Shown: positions 53,913 through 64,000, counted from the stretch's first letter. The stretch is DNA of 64,000 nucleotides from Phymatolithon calcareum (GCA_977006965.1 OZ345383.1:434001-498000); one strand, 5' to 3'. Made by a program: numbers and translations. Notes: generated by a model from the letters alone, not told the origin.

Positions 53913-54661
53913 GCGGAACTCTTGTATATTTCGCCGTGGAAGACCCCGAGTCATTGCGTTGCTCTGCTTATAGGCGATGCCATCAGGAGCCCTTTGATCT
54001 CGTTGTGACATTTGCTTTATCCAGCATACCATGATCTATTGGAGATAGAAGAAGATGCTGCTATTTCACTGCGACCCATCAACGAGTTTCACACGCAATG
54101 CCAAAAGTTTCGAAAGGTGCACAAATTGTCACAAGGGGAGACGATGTTGGATTATGAATTTGCAGGGACCTCGGGCCGAATTTGCATCGTTTCGGGCTCC
54201 TCAAATGCCAACAGGTATCCAAAACGGAGGGACGTTGACAAGCGCGCGCCCAAACTTGCCAACTCATCTGACACTGAGTTGTGACTAGGCTTATTCTTCT
54301 ACGTTTATGAATGACGTTGCTGAACACGGCACATTCCTCAGATTAGACTGGAAAGAATTGAGACACCCACTCGTGAGCTATTCCAAGCTTAGCGTGATGA
54401 CCATGTGATGCCGCAAAAACAACCCGAAGAATGTTGGGAATCGCATTTGTTGACGTGCAGGTTGCCGTCGATTCGAACAGTCCAGCAAATATTCTTTTCG
54501 CTAATCTTGGCAAGCTAAGTTTACTAATGGTTTCACCTGCTCTTTCCATACATGCGATACTTGAGTAAGAAACTGGTACTCAATTGTTCTCCCACTGCCC
54601 AGTCGTATCCGAGGAAGAGGTGCAACCTCTCGGTAGCAGGGGTTATCGAGAAATAATAATT

Positions 54662-54696
54662 AAATGAGAAAAGGTGGATATTACCTTTTCTCATTT
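54662..54696. repeat. Perfect 14-bp hairpin
   Basis: Arms AAATGAGAAAAGGT (54662-54675) and ACCTTTTCTCATTT (54683-54696) around a 7-nt loop GGATATT. 53913-56081 otherwise holds no gene I can support with confidence. Confidence 0.75.
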
Positions 54697-55795
54697 TTCC
54701 AATTATCCGATCACTTTCCCACAAGAGCTGAATGTTTCGTAACACTGTTGAGAGCGAATATGCCTGGGCAGAAGAACAATAGACTATATCAATTCCAGCA
54801 TACAACGGGCTTTAGCCTCGACTAAAGAATCTGCTGTAAGTGGCTCTCAAGTCTTTCCTCCGTGCTACAAATGCCGTAGATGATAGATACATCAAGACAC
54901 ACAGTCGCACGGGACAAACTGTAGAGCATGTGATTGTTCATCACGTCTCCGAATAGAGGCGGGCCCAATGAGGAAAAACAATTAGGACAAGAATCCACGA
55001 AGCAAGACTTAAACCATTCCATTTGTTCGAGCAATACCAAGAAGGAAGCACGATCAATAACCACGACTGTCCGATCCTTTACGAGCTAAGCAACTAGGCC
55101 GTCTTTTGTAATGCTACTGCCAATAAAGGAATCGCCTCTGGTATTAAACCCATTGGCGATATGGGTCACTTTCGCTTGAAGAAGTGGTACACTTTTGTCA
55201 GGCCTTGTGCAGTGCCCTGTGTCGAGGCCTACAAAGTTTCCAACAAGCTAAAAGTCCATTGTAGGTGCTCGTCCCAAGCTACGCTCATCACGATGGAGCG
55301 ACTTTGCAATCTAGATCTAACTACACCTACGCGAAAGACAGCGATGCAGCGCATAGACACATGAGAGTCACGTGCCCGTATGGCCCATCAGATCACTTAC
55401 TACGAGCAGCATGACTATCGCGATCCAAGTTGTGCGGCGTACAGTCGCGAGAGGAAAAAGCGACCGCCTCGGGATAGCGACATAACAGCGGGTGCGACAT
55501 CGGGATAGGTCGCAAGTTGTAGAGCGTTGAGGCACTCTCTTGCAGTTAGGCAAAGAAGACACTTCCTCACCAATGATAAAGAGCTCTTCCTCTTAACTGC
55601 ACCTACTCGTCATACCAAGCGCGTGGCGTCCCGTAGATAAGCAGATCCAATCTCATACATTTATCCGATTTTCATCCATCCTTGTCGCGCGTGATCACTG
55701 TACCCCGCAACACAAGACAATGTAGAATCCCCAGGAATAGTAGCATTCGTTTAAATAGATACGCCCGGACCCCCGAACCTCAAGTTTAGCTAAGG

Positions 55796-56041
55796 TCAAG
55801 GCAAAAAATAACAAAAACACGAACGAATAAACACCAATACTTTCTCTAGACCAACCTCAACACAAATGATAAGCGTACGGCCACTCAGAGCGTCCTGGTT
55901 TCGAAACTGTTGATGAAACGTGTCCACAACAGTGTTCTCGCCCTGTACAGTCTCGAGCGGCAATTGCCTCACTGTCTCTTTGCAAGATACGCAGAGAAAC
56001 AGGATGCAGTATAATGCTACAACCACGAGAGTCCTTACCAT
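55796..56041 (-). CDS. Possible small secreted-protein exon
   Basis: From ATG 56041: MVRTLVVVALYCILFLCVSC, a textbook signal-peptide shape, then a hydrophilic KETVRQLPLETVQGENTVVD... stretch. After LSG the DNA reads GTACGC, a possible 5' splice site, so the visible 3' part may be intron. It is divergent from the Fanzor gene. Without a second exon this remains weak. Confidence 0.25.
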   Translation of the reverse strand: MVRTLVVVALYCILFLCVSCKETVRQLPLETVQGENTVVDTFHQQFRNQDALSGRTLIICVEVGLEKVLVFIRSCFCYFLP

Positions 56042-56081
56042 CCATGATGGATGACTCGTTGGCTGAGTTTTTAGTACCATC

Positions 56082-56090
56082 TATATAAAG
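56082..56090 (+). promoter_or_regulatory. TATA box of the Fanzor gene
   Basis: TATATAAAG, 97 nt upstream of ATG 56179. A start site about 30 nt downstream would leave a ~65-nt leader. Confidence 0.55.
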
Positions 56091-56178
56091 TCCACGTCAA
56101 TGCTTACCTACCGAAGCTACACTCGACCACTCCACAACCTAACCACCAGCCCAGAGACCACCGAACTCTGGGTGGGAC

Positions 56179-58611
56179 ATGGATGTCGTCGCTACACCTG
56201 CCGGCGACGGCGATGACGACGATACACCGTCGAAGAAGAAACGGCGCACCATCGCCGCGAACAACGAACTACAACAATTCGCGTCGATACGCATAATACC
56301 GAAGGCCAATAGAAGCACAAGGGCGATGACCATAACGTCCTCCGCGGACGCATGCATTCGGTCCGATATGCAGAACCGGGATATGCTGCTCCAAGTTATG
56401 GACCGGCACGCGAGGTCGCTCGGTACTCTCCGGCATATCGTCTCCGTGTACCTCAATGTCCTCCCGGACGACGAGCCTGCTGACATTTCGCACGAACTGG
56501 TGTTTGAAAATTGGTTAATATCAACGCTTTTTCTGCGTTTCGCCAACCGAAGCGTACGCGCTGACGCTCAAAGAAGATGGAACAATACCGATGTCGAACC
56601 TATGCGACTTCATTTCGAAAATTATGTCGAGCAACGTCCCATTCCGCAGTCATGTATAGAAAGTTTCTCCAACTTTCCGCAGCGATGCGTCTCCACCTCG
56701 CTGTCTACGCAAATGCTGACGGCCATGAAGAGGCATCTCTCCGAAAATTTTAGCGGTCGATTCCTGGCTTTCATAAGGCCCGTCTTGGCGGAAAAAACGC
56801 ATGCTGTGGTGCACAATTTCGACAATTTTCGAAAAGATATCGATGCAGCAGCTCAAGTCGTGCACGACAGCTGTGCTAGATCGGACGAAAATGGCGCGAA
56901 AGCAAGAATTTCCACTTTTTGTGCTCGGGACGACTTGGTGCACTGGTCGGAACCGCTGACCGAAGTCGTCCGAGACTATCGCGATTTGTTCGCCCCGCTC
57001 CGAGAACAATCGCCGAAAAAAAGAAAGAAGCCCTCTCCCCCGGAAGAGTTCGATAACTTTCGGTATCCGACAAAAACCGAGTTTTCTTGTATGCTCATGT
57101 TAACACTCATGTTCAGAGAGCACAACACGGAAATTTTGGAGAAAAGACGACAAGTTTTTGAGGAAGTGAACCTTGTGCACCCTAACGATAATCTGTCGGA
57201 GGGCTACCGCGCCCTTCTCCAAGCGCGAGCATTTCCCGGGTTTGACATGGTTCCGCCGTCATTTCTCCTGCTCCCCAAGTTCGCTTTGACCAGGGCTTTC
57301 GTGCAGTACGACCGCGAGTCACTCATCACGTTGCTCAACAGTGTTGGGGTTCCTCATCTTCCTCGGAATTCCAGAATTTGGTGGACCTCTTGTTTCAACT
57401 TTCACTCAACCGAAACCGTCGAAAGGAACATCGATATACCCAGCAAGACATCAAAGAAGTCTAAAAGGCACCGCCGAAAACTTCTCAAACTCCGTCGCCG
57501 ACTGCGGAAGGGCATACATGTGCTCTCGTCGAGTGCCTGGACGCTCAACAAACGGATGTACGAGAAGCTAAAAAGGGACCCTTCGATGCCCATACCGTGG
57601 CTAGTTAACTCCGTAACCACGGACGGCCTTCAGGTGAAGGTCGTCTTGGTCACAGTAGAAGACACGCGGGCAAGCCGAGTACCCACCGGTCTTGACGTGC
57701 TTGACAAGAAAAGCTACCGCGAGATCACGGACAAGTACGACGTTAAGAAGCACACGAAGGGAGTGTTCAAAGGCGCGAAACCGGTTCCGCGAGATGTGAG
57801 GGGCGAAATCATCGCTATCGGTCTCGACCCCGGTCTGGTCGAAGTGGCCACGACGGCAAGAGCAACAATGAACTTTCCCGTTCGCGACTTCAAGTCGTCG
57901 GCATTCGCGCAGTTTGGTACCAGCTTTCCGACGAAGAAGTTCCGTCCTGAGAACTTGTCTATCCATTCCCAAAAATTCGAAGCGACCAGGCGACAAAACG
58001 ACCCTGCGTACCGAGCTGCCGTGCAGCGATTCAGCGAGATGACGCTGAAGGAGGCCGGAAAAGCGCGAGCGTACGCCACGGTCGTTCACGAGACTTTGCC
58101 CATCATGATGGAGGAACTTCTAAGTCCCCTGCGGCGACAGAAGCGGTTTGCGCGTTTCCGTGTCGGGCAAAGAGCGATCCATCACCTTGCATCCTCGTTA
58201 TTGTTAGACGAGGAACAAATAGAGCTGCGGCGGTTGAAGGGCCAACAGAAGAAGCAGAAGAAGAAGGAGCTGTACGGTCTTCCCCGGGTCGTTTTCTTCG
58301 GCAATGCTCAGTACAGGTTTGGGAAAAGCGGGCCTACTCCGCGGAAGAAGCTGATTCGGGCTTTGGAGAAGATGTGTCCTGTGGTTCTGACGGATGAGTT
58401 CCGGACGTCTGCACGTTGTCATGGATGTGGGATGCCTATGCAAAAGGGTGAAGGTTTTCGTGTGCTACACTGTCCAAACAGTGCACCGGGCGAGAACTCC
58501 TGCAGCATGGGCGACATTGACAGGGACGTGAACGCCGCGCGCAACATAGGAACATGTGGTGTCCACATGCTTTTAGGAAAAGAGCGTCCGGAGTATCTGT
58601 CTAGGTCGTAG
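56179..58611 (+). CDS. Fanzor (eukaryotic TnpB-like RNA-guided DNA endonuclease), 810 aa
   Basis: Intact single-exon frame from ATG 56179. Acidic start followed by an SV40-like NLS (PSKKKRR, 17-23). The long N-terminal half (to ~530) is the extended, lineage-specific REC/wedge region; WLVNSVTTDGLQVKVVLV (~474-491) is the strand block that precedes RuvC in TnpB/Fanzor. RuvC-I: IAIGLDPGL with Asp550. VVFFGNAQYRFG and then VVLTDEFRTSARCHGCG, with Glu740 in the DE(F/Y)-T-S position that is the alternative RuvC-II Glu in Fanzors. Zinc ribbon Cys747/Cys750/Cys765/Cys775. RuvC-III: GDIDRDVNAARNIG with Asp781/Asp783. Length fits Fanzor1 rather than the shorter Fanzor2. In this family the enzyme uses a guide RNA made from the 3' end and downstream flank. 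No transposase partner or terminal repeats seen. All catalytic residues are present, so activity is plausible. Confidence 0.93.
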   Translation: MDVVATPAGDGDDDDTPSKKKRRTIAANNELQQFASIRIIPKANRSTRAMTITSSADACIRSDMQNRDMLLQVMDRHARSLGTLRHIVSVYLNVLPDDEPADISHELVFENWLISTLFLRFANRSVRADAQRRWNNTDVEPMRLHFENYVEQRPIPQSCIESFSNFPQRCVSTSLSTQMLTAMKRHLSENFSGRFLAFIRPVLAEKTHAVVHNFDNFRKDIDAAAQVVHDSCARSDENGAKARISTFCARDDLVHWSEPLTEVVRDYRDLFAPLREQSPKKRKKPSPPEEFDNFRYPTKTEFSCMLMLTLMFREHNTEILEKRRQVFEEVNLVHPNDNLSEGYRALLQARAFPGFDMVPPSFLLLPKFALTRAFVQYDRESLITLLNSVGVPHLPRNSRIWWTSCFNFHSTETVERNIDIPSKTSKKSKRHRRKLLKLRRRLRKGIHVLSSSAWTLNKRMYEKLKRDPSMPIPWLVNSVTTDGLQVKVVLVTVEDTRASRVPTGLDVLDKKSYREITDKYDVKKHTKGVFKGAKPVPRDVRGEIIAIGLDPGLVEVATTARATMNFPVRDFKSSAFAQFGTSFPTKKFRPENLSIHSQKFEATRRQNDPAYRAAVQRFSEMTLKEAGKARAYATVVHETLPIMMEELLSPLRRQKRFARFRVGQRAIHHLASSLLLDEEQIELRRLKGQQKKQKKKELYGLPRVVFFGNAQYRFGKSGPTPRKKLIRALEKMCPVVLTDEFRTSARCHGCGMPMQKGEGFRVLHCPNSAPGENSCSMGDIDRDVNAARNIGTCGVHMLLGKERPEYLSRS

Positions 58612-58736
58612 TCGTCCCACTATTTTTCTGTTTATTAGCTGGCATGCATAAGTATGTCTAGTGCCTCTACCGTGTTCATACGGGTTGCTCTTAACTCTTG
58701 TTTACAAGGGGAGCAATACTGTTGCCTTTAGAGGGC

Positions 58737-58742
58737 AATAAA
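58737..58742 (+). terminator. Polyadenylation signal of the Fanzor gene
   Basis: AATAAA, 126 nt past the stop; the intervening 58612-58736 is the likely 3' UTR. Confidence 0.5.
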
Positions 58743-59460
58743 CAGCTCAACACAAGCACAAATTACTCGAGTACTACAGTTGGTCATAATTTTTTAGAAG
58801 GCGCAATTCTATGTTAAGCAGCCTCGCGTAGACTGAGTATCTACCGCGATGAGGGACCTATGGGAGAATAAAAGCAGATTCCCTACCTTATTGGAGTTCT
58901 TATAAATATATCATGTCCTTCCGGAGTGTCCACGTTCACAGTTGTTCTGGTGGATAAAGCGGATCTCTGAACTTGAAATATAGAATTATTCTAAAAATGC
59001 ATCCGCGCAGCTCTTGTTGCTTGTTGCGGTAGCACTTGGTACGGAGTTACTGAATCCTAATCATGAACGTCTGCTATTTTGACTTAATTGCTTCGGCTTT
59101 CACATGGATTGCATTGCTATTTCGTGTTCAGTCTCAACCTCATTCTCGTTATGACTAAATGCTCTGGACTTTGTACTAGTTTGATAATTCTATTGCTCGA
59201 TTCCAGTACACATGTTTCCCTCGGTTTCGGAACAACCTGTTAAGATTGTCAAGTTCAGCTTCGAGGAGGACAATGGAATTGAGCTTGACGTTTGAAATTT
59301 AATTTTCTTAGTACATTCGTCATTAAAATGACGAACATATATCCAATCACAATCCCCCACCTGTTGCATAAATATTCACTCCTGTGTTCTTGTAAAGAAT
59401 CTCTCTTGTCGGCCACTGCGCTTACTCTTCCCGCATCTTCAACACATCCGACATCCGCGG
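58743..59460. other. Intergenic between Fanzor and glutaredoxin
   Basis: No gene seen. ATG 59328 starts a different frame that might supply a spliced 5' end for the glutaredoxin. Confidence 0.4.
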
Positions 59461-59820
59461 TTGACCATATTGGCTTCTGTCTCGCGCAATGGCGCCGCCT
59501 CGGCGCAGAAACTTGTCGAGGACCCGATCCGCGAAAACCCCGTAGTTGTATTCTCCAAGAGCTACTGCCCGTATTGCGTGAAAGGGAAGAACGCCATTTC
59601 CGCCGCTGCACGACGTGTTGGAGGCTATACTGGCGCAAAAACCTTCGAGCTTGACCAGATGGGCACCTCCGACTCCGCTATCCAGGCGTACCTCGCTAAG
59701 AAGACCGGTCGCCGAACTGTTCCCAACATCTTCATCGCAGGAAAATCTATTGGTGGGGGAGACGAAACTGAAAAGCTTCACAAACGGAGCGCTCTTTCCT
59801 CTCATGTCTCCGTTGCTTGA
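59461..59820 (+). CDS. Glutaredoxin (dithiol, CPYC), ends uncertain
   Basis: Thiol-disulfide oxidoreductase using glutathione. Core is clear: VVVFSKSYCPYCVKGKNAI (active-site CPYC), FELDQMG, GRRTVPNIFIAGKSIGGGDETEKLH, covering the TVP cis-Pro loop and the GG-D glutathione site. The frame shown starts at TTG; no in-frame ATG exists between the upstream stop near 59330 and the core. The real start must lie across an intron (candidate acceptors AG at 59396-59397 or 59507-59508) or be non-AUG. The C-terminus is also odd: this frame ends HKRSALSSHVSVA, while the +1 frame gives TNGALFPLMSPLLE, closer to the family's xGxLxPLL ending. A one-base indel, sequencing error or early pseudogenisation would explain this. 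It sits 3' of the Fanzor gene, same strand. Confidence 0.75.
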   Translation: MTILASVSRNGAASAQKLVEDPIRENPVVVFSKSYCPYCVKGKNAISAAARRVGGYTGAKTFELDQMGTSDSAIQAYLAKKTGRRTVPNIFIAGKSIGGGDETEKLHKRSALSSHVSVA

Positions 59821-60518
59821 GTATCCATTTGTGGTTAAGATCATTGGCATGAATAAGTCAACGGTATTGGAAGTTGGCCTATTCGGACGTACAAAGGCGA
59901 ATCTGAATGGATACTGGTATTGGGGCCCTCATCTTGGCTTCAAGGGCGCACAAAGAAACGGGTCATTACCAATTATACACGGTAAAACGGCCATTCAAGC
60001 AAGCTTGTCACGTCCATACGGCGTCGGTGTCGACCGAAGTATCCGACACGAATGCGCCCGGCAACGCAAAATCTGGTTTCCGCTTGTTTGATTACCGTCT
60101 ATCTCCCCGCCATGTCTGTCACTGCCCTAGGAAGACTCCGCACAGTAAAGAATAAGACATTCAAGGAGCCATCGACGCGCCCATCACCTCCAGTCGGCAC
60201 TGCGACAAATGCAGCTGCACAACATGCATGGCGAGATGGTGGATGCATTCTGTAAATCCACTGAACTAGTGCGATGCCAGCCGAATGAGTGTGTTTCAAA
60301 GGCGCTTTGGGCTCTTCACTTGCACCGACGTCAAGATTCTTTGTCCAATCCAACTAAACTGCTAATGTGCGCGCATCACCGAAGGTGTCTGATAACCTTC
60401 AAGTAAAACTTCCCCTTGCTTGTGCATGCGTCTTGCTAGGATACCCACGCAAATTGAACATATATGCTCATTGACGGCAACCACGCACGCCGTGTGCCAA
60501 CGTATTATGCGGAGAGAA
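59821..60518. other. Intergenic, no gene seen
   Basis: Spacer between the convergent glutaredoxin and paralogue 2 genes. Confidence 0.45.
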
Positions 60519-61961
60519 TCATGTCACACTTTGACTTGGTGTGATCCCCTTTTCCTGAGCGAGGCGAGCCTTTCGCCTTTCCTCACTTCTCTTGGCATTA
60601 CTTCGGAACGCAGCTTCCCTTCTCCGAATCTTCCTCTGTTCCAGCTTTGTGAGTTTCTCCTTTTCTAATGCGGCCACATATGACGCGCTTGCAATTGGCA
60701 TCTCGATGCCATTCGTCACAGTTGCCGGAGCTGGAGCTATTCGCACAGCTCCTTGGCTTGAACCTTTGAAGACAGAAGGTTCCTTCAAAGGAAGATTCTG
60801 GATGGCTTCTGTCAGGGTTGAGGGGTCAGGTGACGTACTTGATGAAGTTTCGATAAGGTGAGAAGTGGATTGTCGCGAGCAAACGAAGTTATTCTCTGAG
60901 TCGATTTGCTCTAACTCTTCCAGAACGTCACATGGATATCCAGACAAAATCTTGTCAACATCATCTGCAAATGCCTCGATACCAAAGATGTCCACTGTTT
61001 CCACCGGCTTACTGCCATCAAAGTCTTCGAAAGCGAACGGCATAACAGCCGGCACCACTGGTTGCAGGCGACAAAGCCGATCGCGCATTCCCCATCGCAC
61101 CATTTCGTCAATGACAAATCCAGCTGCACCGAAATTTCGTGATGTGCTGGCAAAGATAGGACAGCGGATAATGGGTACACCCTCGTTGCATACGCTGAGG
61201 ACAGACTTGTACTGACTTTCGCCGAACGCAATGAAAGCGCAAGTTGCCAACGTATTGTCAGGAAGGCGTGAAAGTGATGCAGATGCCCCAGCGGACTGCA
61301 TGTCTGTTGGTTGTTCGCATGTAGGCGCATAATGGGCACTGTGAGAGTACCCAGCAAACATATTCATGATGCTCTGTTCCAGAATGTCAAAATCGACTGT
61401 GCCCGGGGTGAAGGCCCTTTCAAAACCGGCAGCTTCAAATGTTAACAGTACGTGCCAGGCATTGGACAACGATGCCAAGGAATAGAAACACGCTTCCACA
61501 ACGCCTCTCTTGTCATCAAAAGAGAGAGTACAGATGATGCCAGTTCGGTTATTGCGCACGCAACGCGAAAAACAGATTCTGCGAGGGTAAAGTTCGAATG
61601 GAATGTCCCCGCCCGACTGATGCTCCACGGAAATGGCAGCGCCGATGTCGTCCTTCTGGAACGCGGGGACAACGACACTGGTACAGCACGCTTCAGTGGA
61701 AGTTGCGCCCTGTTCTCTAGGGAACTGGAGTCGTTCCATGAACGTGAATGCGAAGGATCGCGAGAGCTGTGCCGGGGATGACAGAATTCTCGCGTCATCG
61801 CTACTGTCGCGCCCAAAGAGGTAATCTTGCACCCAGCCACGGTGAAGGTCGCACATTACGTCGTGCAGCATATCTCGCCTAGAGTTCCACCGCATGCCCG
61901 GAGGGAAAACGTTCGAAGGAACGGCGGAGAGAGAACCGGTATTAAAATTTTGGGCTTCCAT
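60519..61961 (-). CDS. Unrecognised protein with bZIP-like basic C-terminus, paralogue 2 (480 aa)
   Basis: ATG at 61961 (MEAQNFNTGS). Aligns end to end with paralogue 1: FPPGMRWNSRRDMLHDVMCD, LHRGWVQDYLF, SDDARILSSPAQLSRS, ISVEHQSGGDIPFELYPRRI, DFDILEQSIMNMFAGYS, IFASTSRNFGAAGFVIDEMV. The C-terminal basic block is KLEQRKIRRREAAFRSNAKR plus SEERRKAR, better conserved than the middle, so selection acts on the two ends. The two genes are inverted relative to each other and bracket the Fanzor/glutaredoxin segment. Function unknown; a transcription-factor-like role is inference from the basic motif. Confidence 0.75.
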   Translation of the reverse strand: MEAQNFNTGSLSAVPSNVFPPGMRWNSRRDMLHDVMCDLHRGWVQDYLFGRDSSDDARILSSPAQLSRSFAFTFMERLQFPREQGATSTEACCTSVVVPAFQKDDIGAAISVEHQSGGDIPFELYPRRICFSRCVRNNRTGIICTLSFDDKRGVVEACFYSLASLSNAWHVLLTFEAAGFERAFTPGTVDFDILEQSIMNMFAGYSHSAHYAPTCEQPTDMQSAGASASLSRLPDNTLATCAFIAFGESQYKSVLSVCNEGVPIIRCPIFASTSRNFGAAGFVIDEMVRWGMRDRLCRLQPVVPAVMPFAFEDFDGSKPVETVDIFGIEAFADDVDKILSGYPCDVLEELEQIDSENNFVCSRQSTSHLIETSSSTSPDPSTLTEAIQNLPLKEPSVFKGSSQGAVRIAPAPATVTNGIEMPIASASYVAALEKEKLTKLEQRKIRRREAAFRSNAKRSEERRKARLAQEKGITPSQSVT

Positions 61962-64000
61962 CGCGAGCAGAAAAAACAAGCTTCTTTCGAAATTCAGTCT
62001 AGGTCGAGATCCAAGATGAAAACCTCGCGATGTTCCTCAGTTTCACACATGCGCTTCTCTGTAGGAGCTCCTCTTCCTGGCAGCAAGGAGAAGAAAGGAG
62101 TCCTCTAACCGAGCTGAACGGCTTGACTGTTTCTCCTGCTTTGCTGACGCACAACCAGTGCTACTGGGTACAGTACAGCCTGAAGTACGAAAATTCTGTC
62201 GAAACTTTTTCTAATTGTTTCGCGAAACGGAAAGAGTCGCGACTCTTCCCGGGGCAATCCCGCAAAACACACTACTAGACATTTGTACGTACAGCTGTGA
62301 AATGTATGCGCGACTGTGGAACTCAATCATACTGCACGCCTTGCGTGCCTGCGCATCCTGCACGATACGATGGATACTTTAAGATCGATTCATATGAAAC
62401 ACAGCGGTACAGAAACTTCTCATTTGCTCGATTCAAGTACTTACGCAAAACGCAGCTTATCACGGTGTTCAATGTTAAATCCTTAGCAGCTCGAAACACG
62501 CGCGACATGACCTTGCTTGCCGTGCGCATCCTACTTGCTTTCTACTGTCTTCTTGGCTGGGTAGAGCCACATTGCTGACTAGTTGAGAACCACAATCGTT
62601 GCGTGGCTAAAAGTCTCGAAAGTCTGACGCGCGGCGACAAAGAAGCGGACTGGGAGGGATGGGGATGCGAAGAGTATCGCAGTAAGGGTCGGTGGAGTTG
62701 CGCCCAACGGTGACGGGCCTGGGAAGAGATTCAGGTGGGTCTCGAAGTGCCTGATCGTTTGAAGTTGGCGGCGGAGCCTCACAACCTGGATCTGTCGTGT
62801 GCAGTGTTTACTATCGAGTTTTCTAAAGTCGTTTGCGAGTTTGAAACTTGTCAGGTCGTATTTTCTCCGCGCGAAGACGCCCGTTAGTAACCTTCGCACA
62901 ATAATCCTCTCTTCTGACAGAGATGCTTTGGCGTAACCTTGGACGGTCGAAATGAGAGAGGGTTAATATGAGAAGGTACCAATTCATCTGCAGACCATTG
63001 GAAAATCCGTAGTGCCGATGTTTGCTTTCTGGTGGCGATGAAGGATGATTCTTCAAATTGACAACACAAGCGAGGGACAACGATTGAAATTGCCCTAGTG
63101 TAAATTAGAGGACGCTGGTAAGTTGCAATTTTGGTTTACTAGGGGATAGTAGAGAGCGCGAGAACGGAAGCGAGGGCGACGATCTTCAGGATCATCTTTC
63201 CTTGAGGAAACTTTCGGGAGACGGGGGTACGACTGGCGATGCCTTTGCAGAACGCGATTGGCTTCGATGATTCAGGTTTTCTTCCTGGATTTGATCTGCC
63301 CTGATAGATTTATGGATCTGGTATCAATCTGATCACACTTTCAGGTTCCGATCCTGACAAGTTTTCTATTCCTTAAACTTTAAAATTTTTCAATAATCTA
63401 ACAGTAATCTTCCGTGGATTTGATGTAATCTTGACTTTTGAGCCCTATAAACTTTATACTGTATTGGATTTCAATAACTATTGAATTCTAGCTGCCGCAG
63501 TTTGTTCTTTTACACCAAAATATGGATTAAGAGGGACTGTCGAGCAACATTTCATCCCCAAAATATATACTTGGCAATGCAACTGCCTCTCTAAACGAGG
63601 CCAGAGATAAGGCGCATTGTTTAGAGTACTGTATTATTCCAAAAGTTGAGAAAAGTGAGGGTTGGCATGTGAGCAAAAATCTGTGGTCTCTCCTTTGACC
63701 TAATAGGTATGGTCCATATGTTCCAATAATTGTAAAGTATTTAGACTGCCACGGTTTGGCTTGTCCTAGCACCAAGGTTGTACGCCTGCCGCGACCCGTC
63801 CAATCTGGCAGGGGGATGCAGATGCGTGCAACTTCACCCCCGGTGTTCTCCCAATTTCTACTATTCACATCTCTCAAATCCCATACCTATATTTAATCAT
63901 CGGCGCTTTCATCCTTTCAATCCATAGCCGTCCTGTGCTTACTGTCTAACCGAATTTCGGCAAAAACGACATTGTCCTCTCTATAATAGTATGAAGCATA
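61962..64000. other. Right-end intergenic region
   Basis: No supported gene. Short frames at 62.3-63.1 and 63.5-63.9 kb lack protein-like composition or motifs. Confidence 0.4.

Noticed and set aside
1-64000. CRISPR array, prokaryotic operon or phage defence island
   Set aside because: No regularly spaced identical repeats, no tight gene clusters or Shine-Dalgarno pattern, and spliceosomal introns and SINEs are present.

Overview
The window looks nuclear and eukaryotic. Genes are monocistronic and well separated. The introns I can infer are tiny GT-AG introns (72-76 nt) with CTAAC- or TTAAC-like branch points, and TATA boxes sit 60-100 nt upstream of two ATGs. tRNA-derived SINEs and non-LTR retrotransposons are abundant. 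A bacterial-type ABC ATPase carries what looks like a simple (not bipartite) plastid transit peptide, and cytochrome c maturation uses holocytochrome c synthase. An intron-poor alga with a primary plastid, for example a rhodophyte, fits these signs, but the assignment is an inference.

Layout: 1-15.9 kb is a recent segmental duplication. A unit of about 5.55 kb (SET-like methyltransferase remnant, kinase-like gene, class I/II aminotransferase, 5' part of HCCS) occurs twice in direct orientation (about 3.9-9.4 and 9.4-14.96 kb). A partial third copy of its flank lies at the left edge, broken by a 2.4-kb insertion that carries a degenerate minisatellite. Only the right-hand unit runs into a complete HCCS gene, which is fused to a twin-CX9C (CHCH) domain. 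Next come a plastid-type NitT/TauT-like ABC ATPase (16.6-18.3 kb) and a USP-family deubiquitinase with a PH-like N-terminus (19.3-21.8 kb), both on the minus strand, and a small GC-rich hypothetical gene at 24.1-24.9 kb.

26.4-43.6 kb is a retroelement graveyard. It holds several non-LTR fragments in both orientations, and two of them are interrupted by different SINEs with clear target-site duplications (12 and 13 bp). A Ser/Thr/Pro-rich hypothetical gene lies at 44.5 kb and an atypical SDR/NAD-epimerase at 49.1 kb.

51.5-62.0 kb holds the most interesting locus: a full-length, apparently intact Fanzor (eukaryotic TnpB-like RNA-guided nuclease) of 810 aa, with its own TATA box, an N-terminal NLS, a C4 zinc finger and RuvC residues. 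It is followed by a glutaredoxin with disturbed ends. The segment is bracketed by two inverted paralogues of an unrecognised protein family that ends in a bZIP-like basic motif. The right end (62-64 kb) shows no supported gene.
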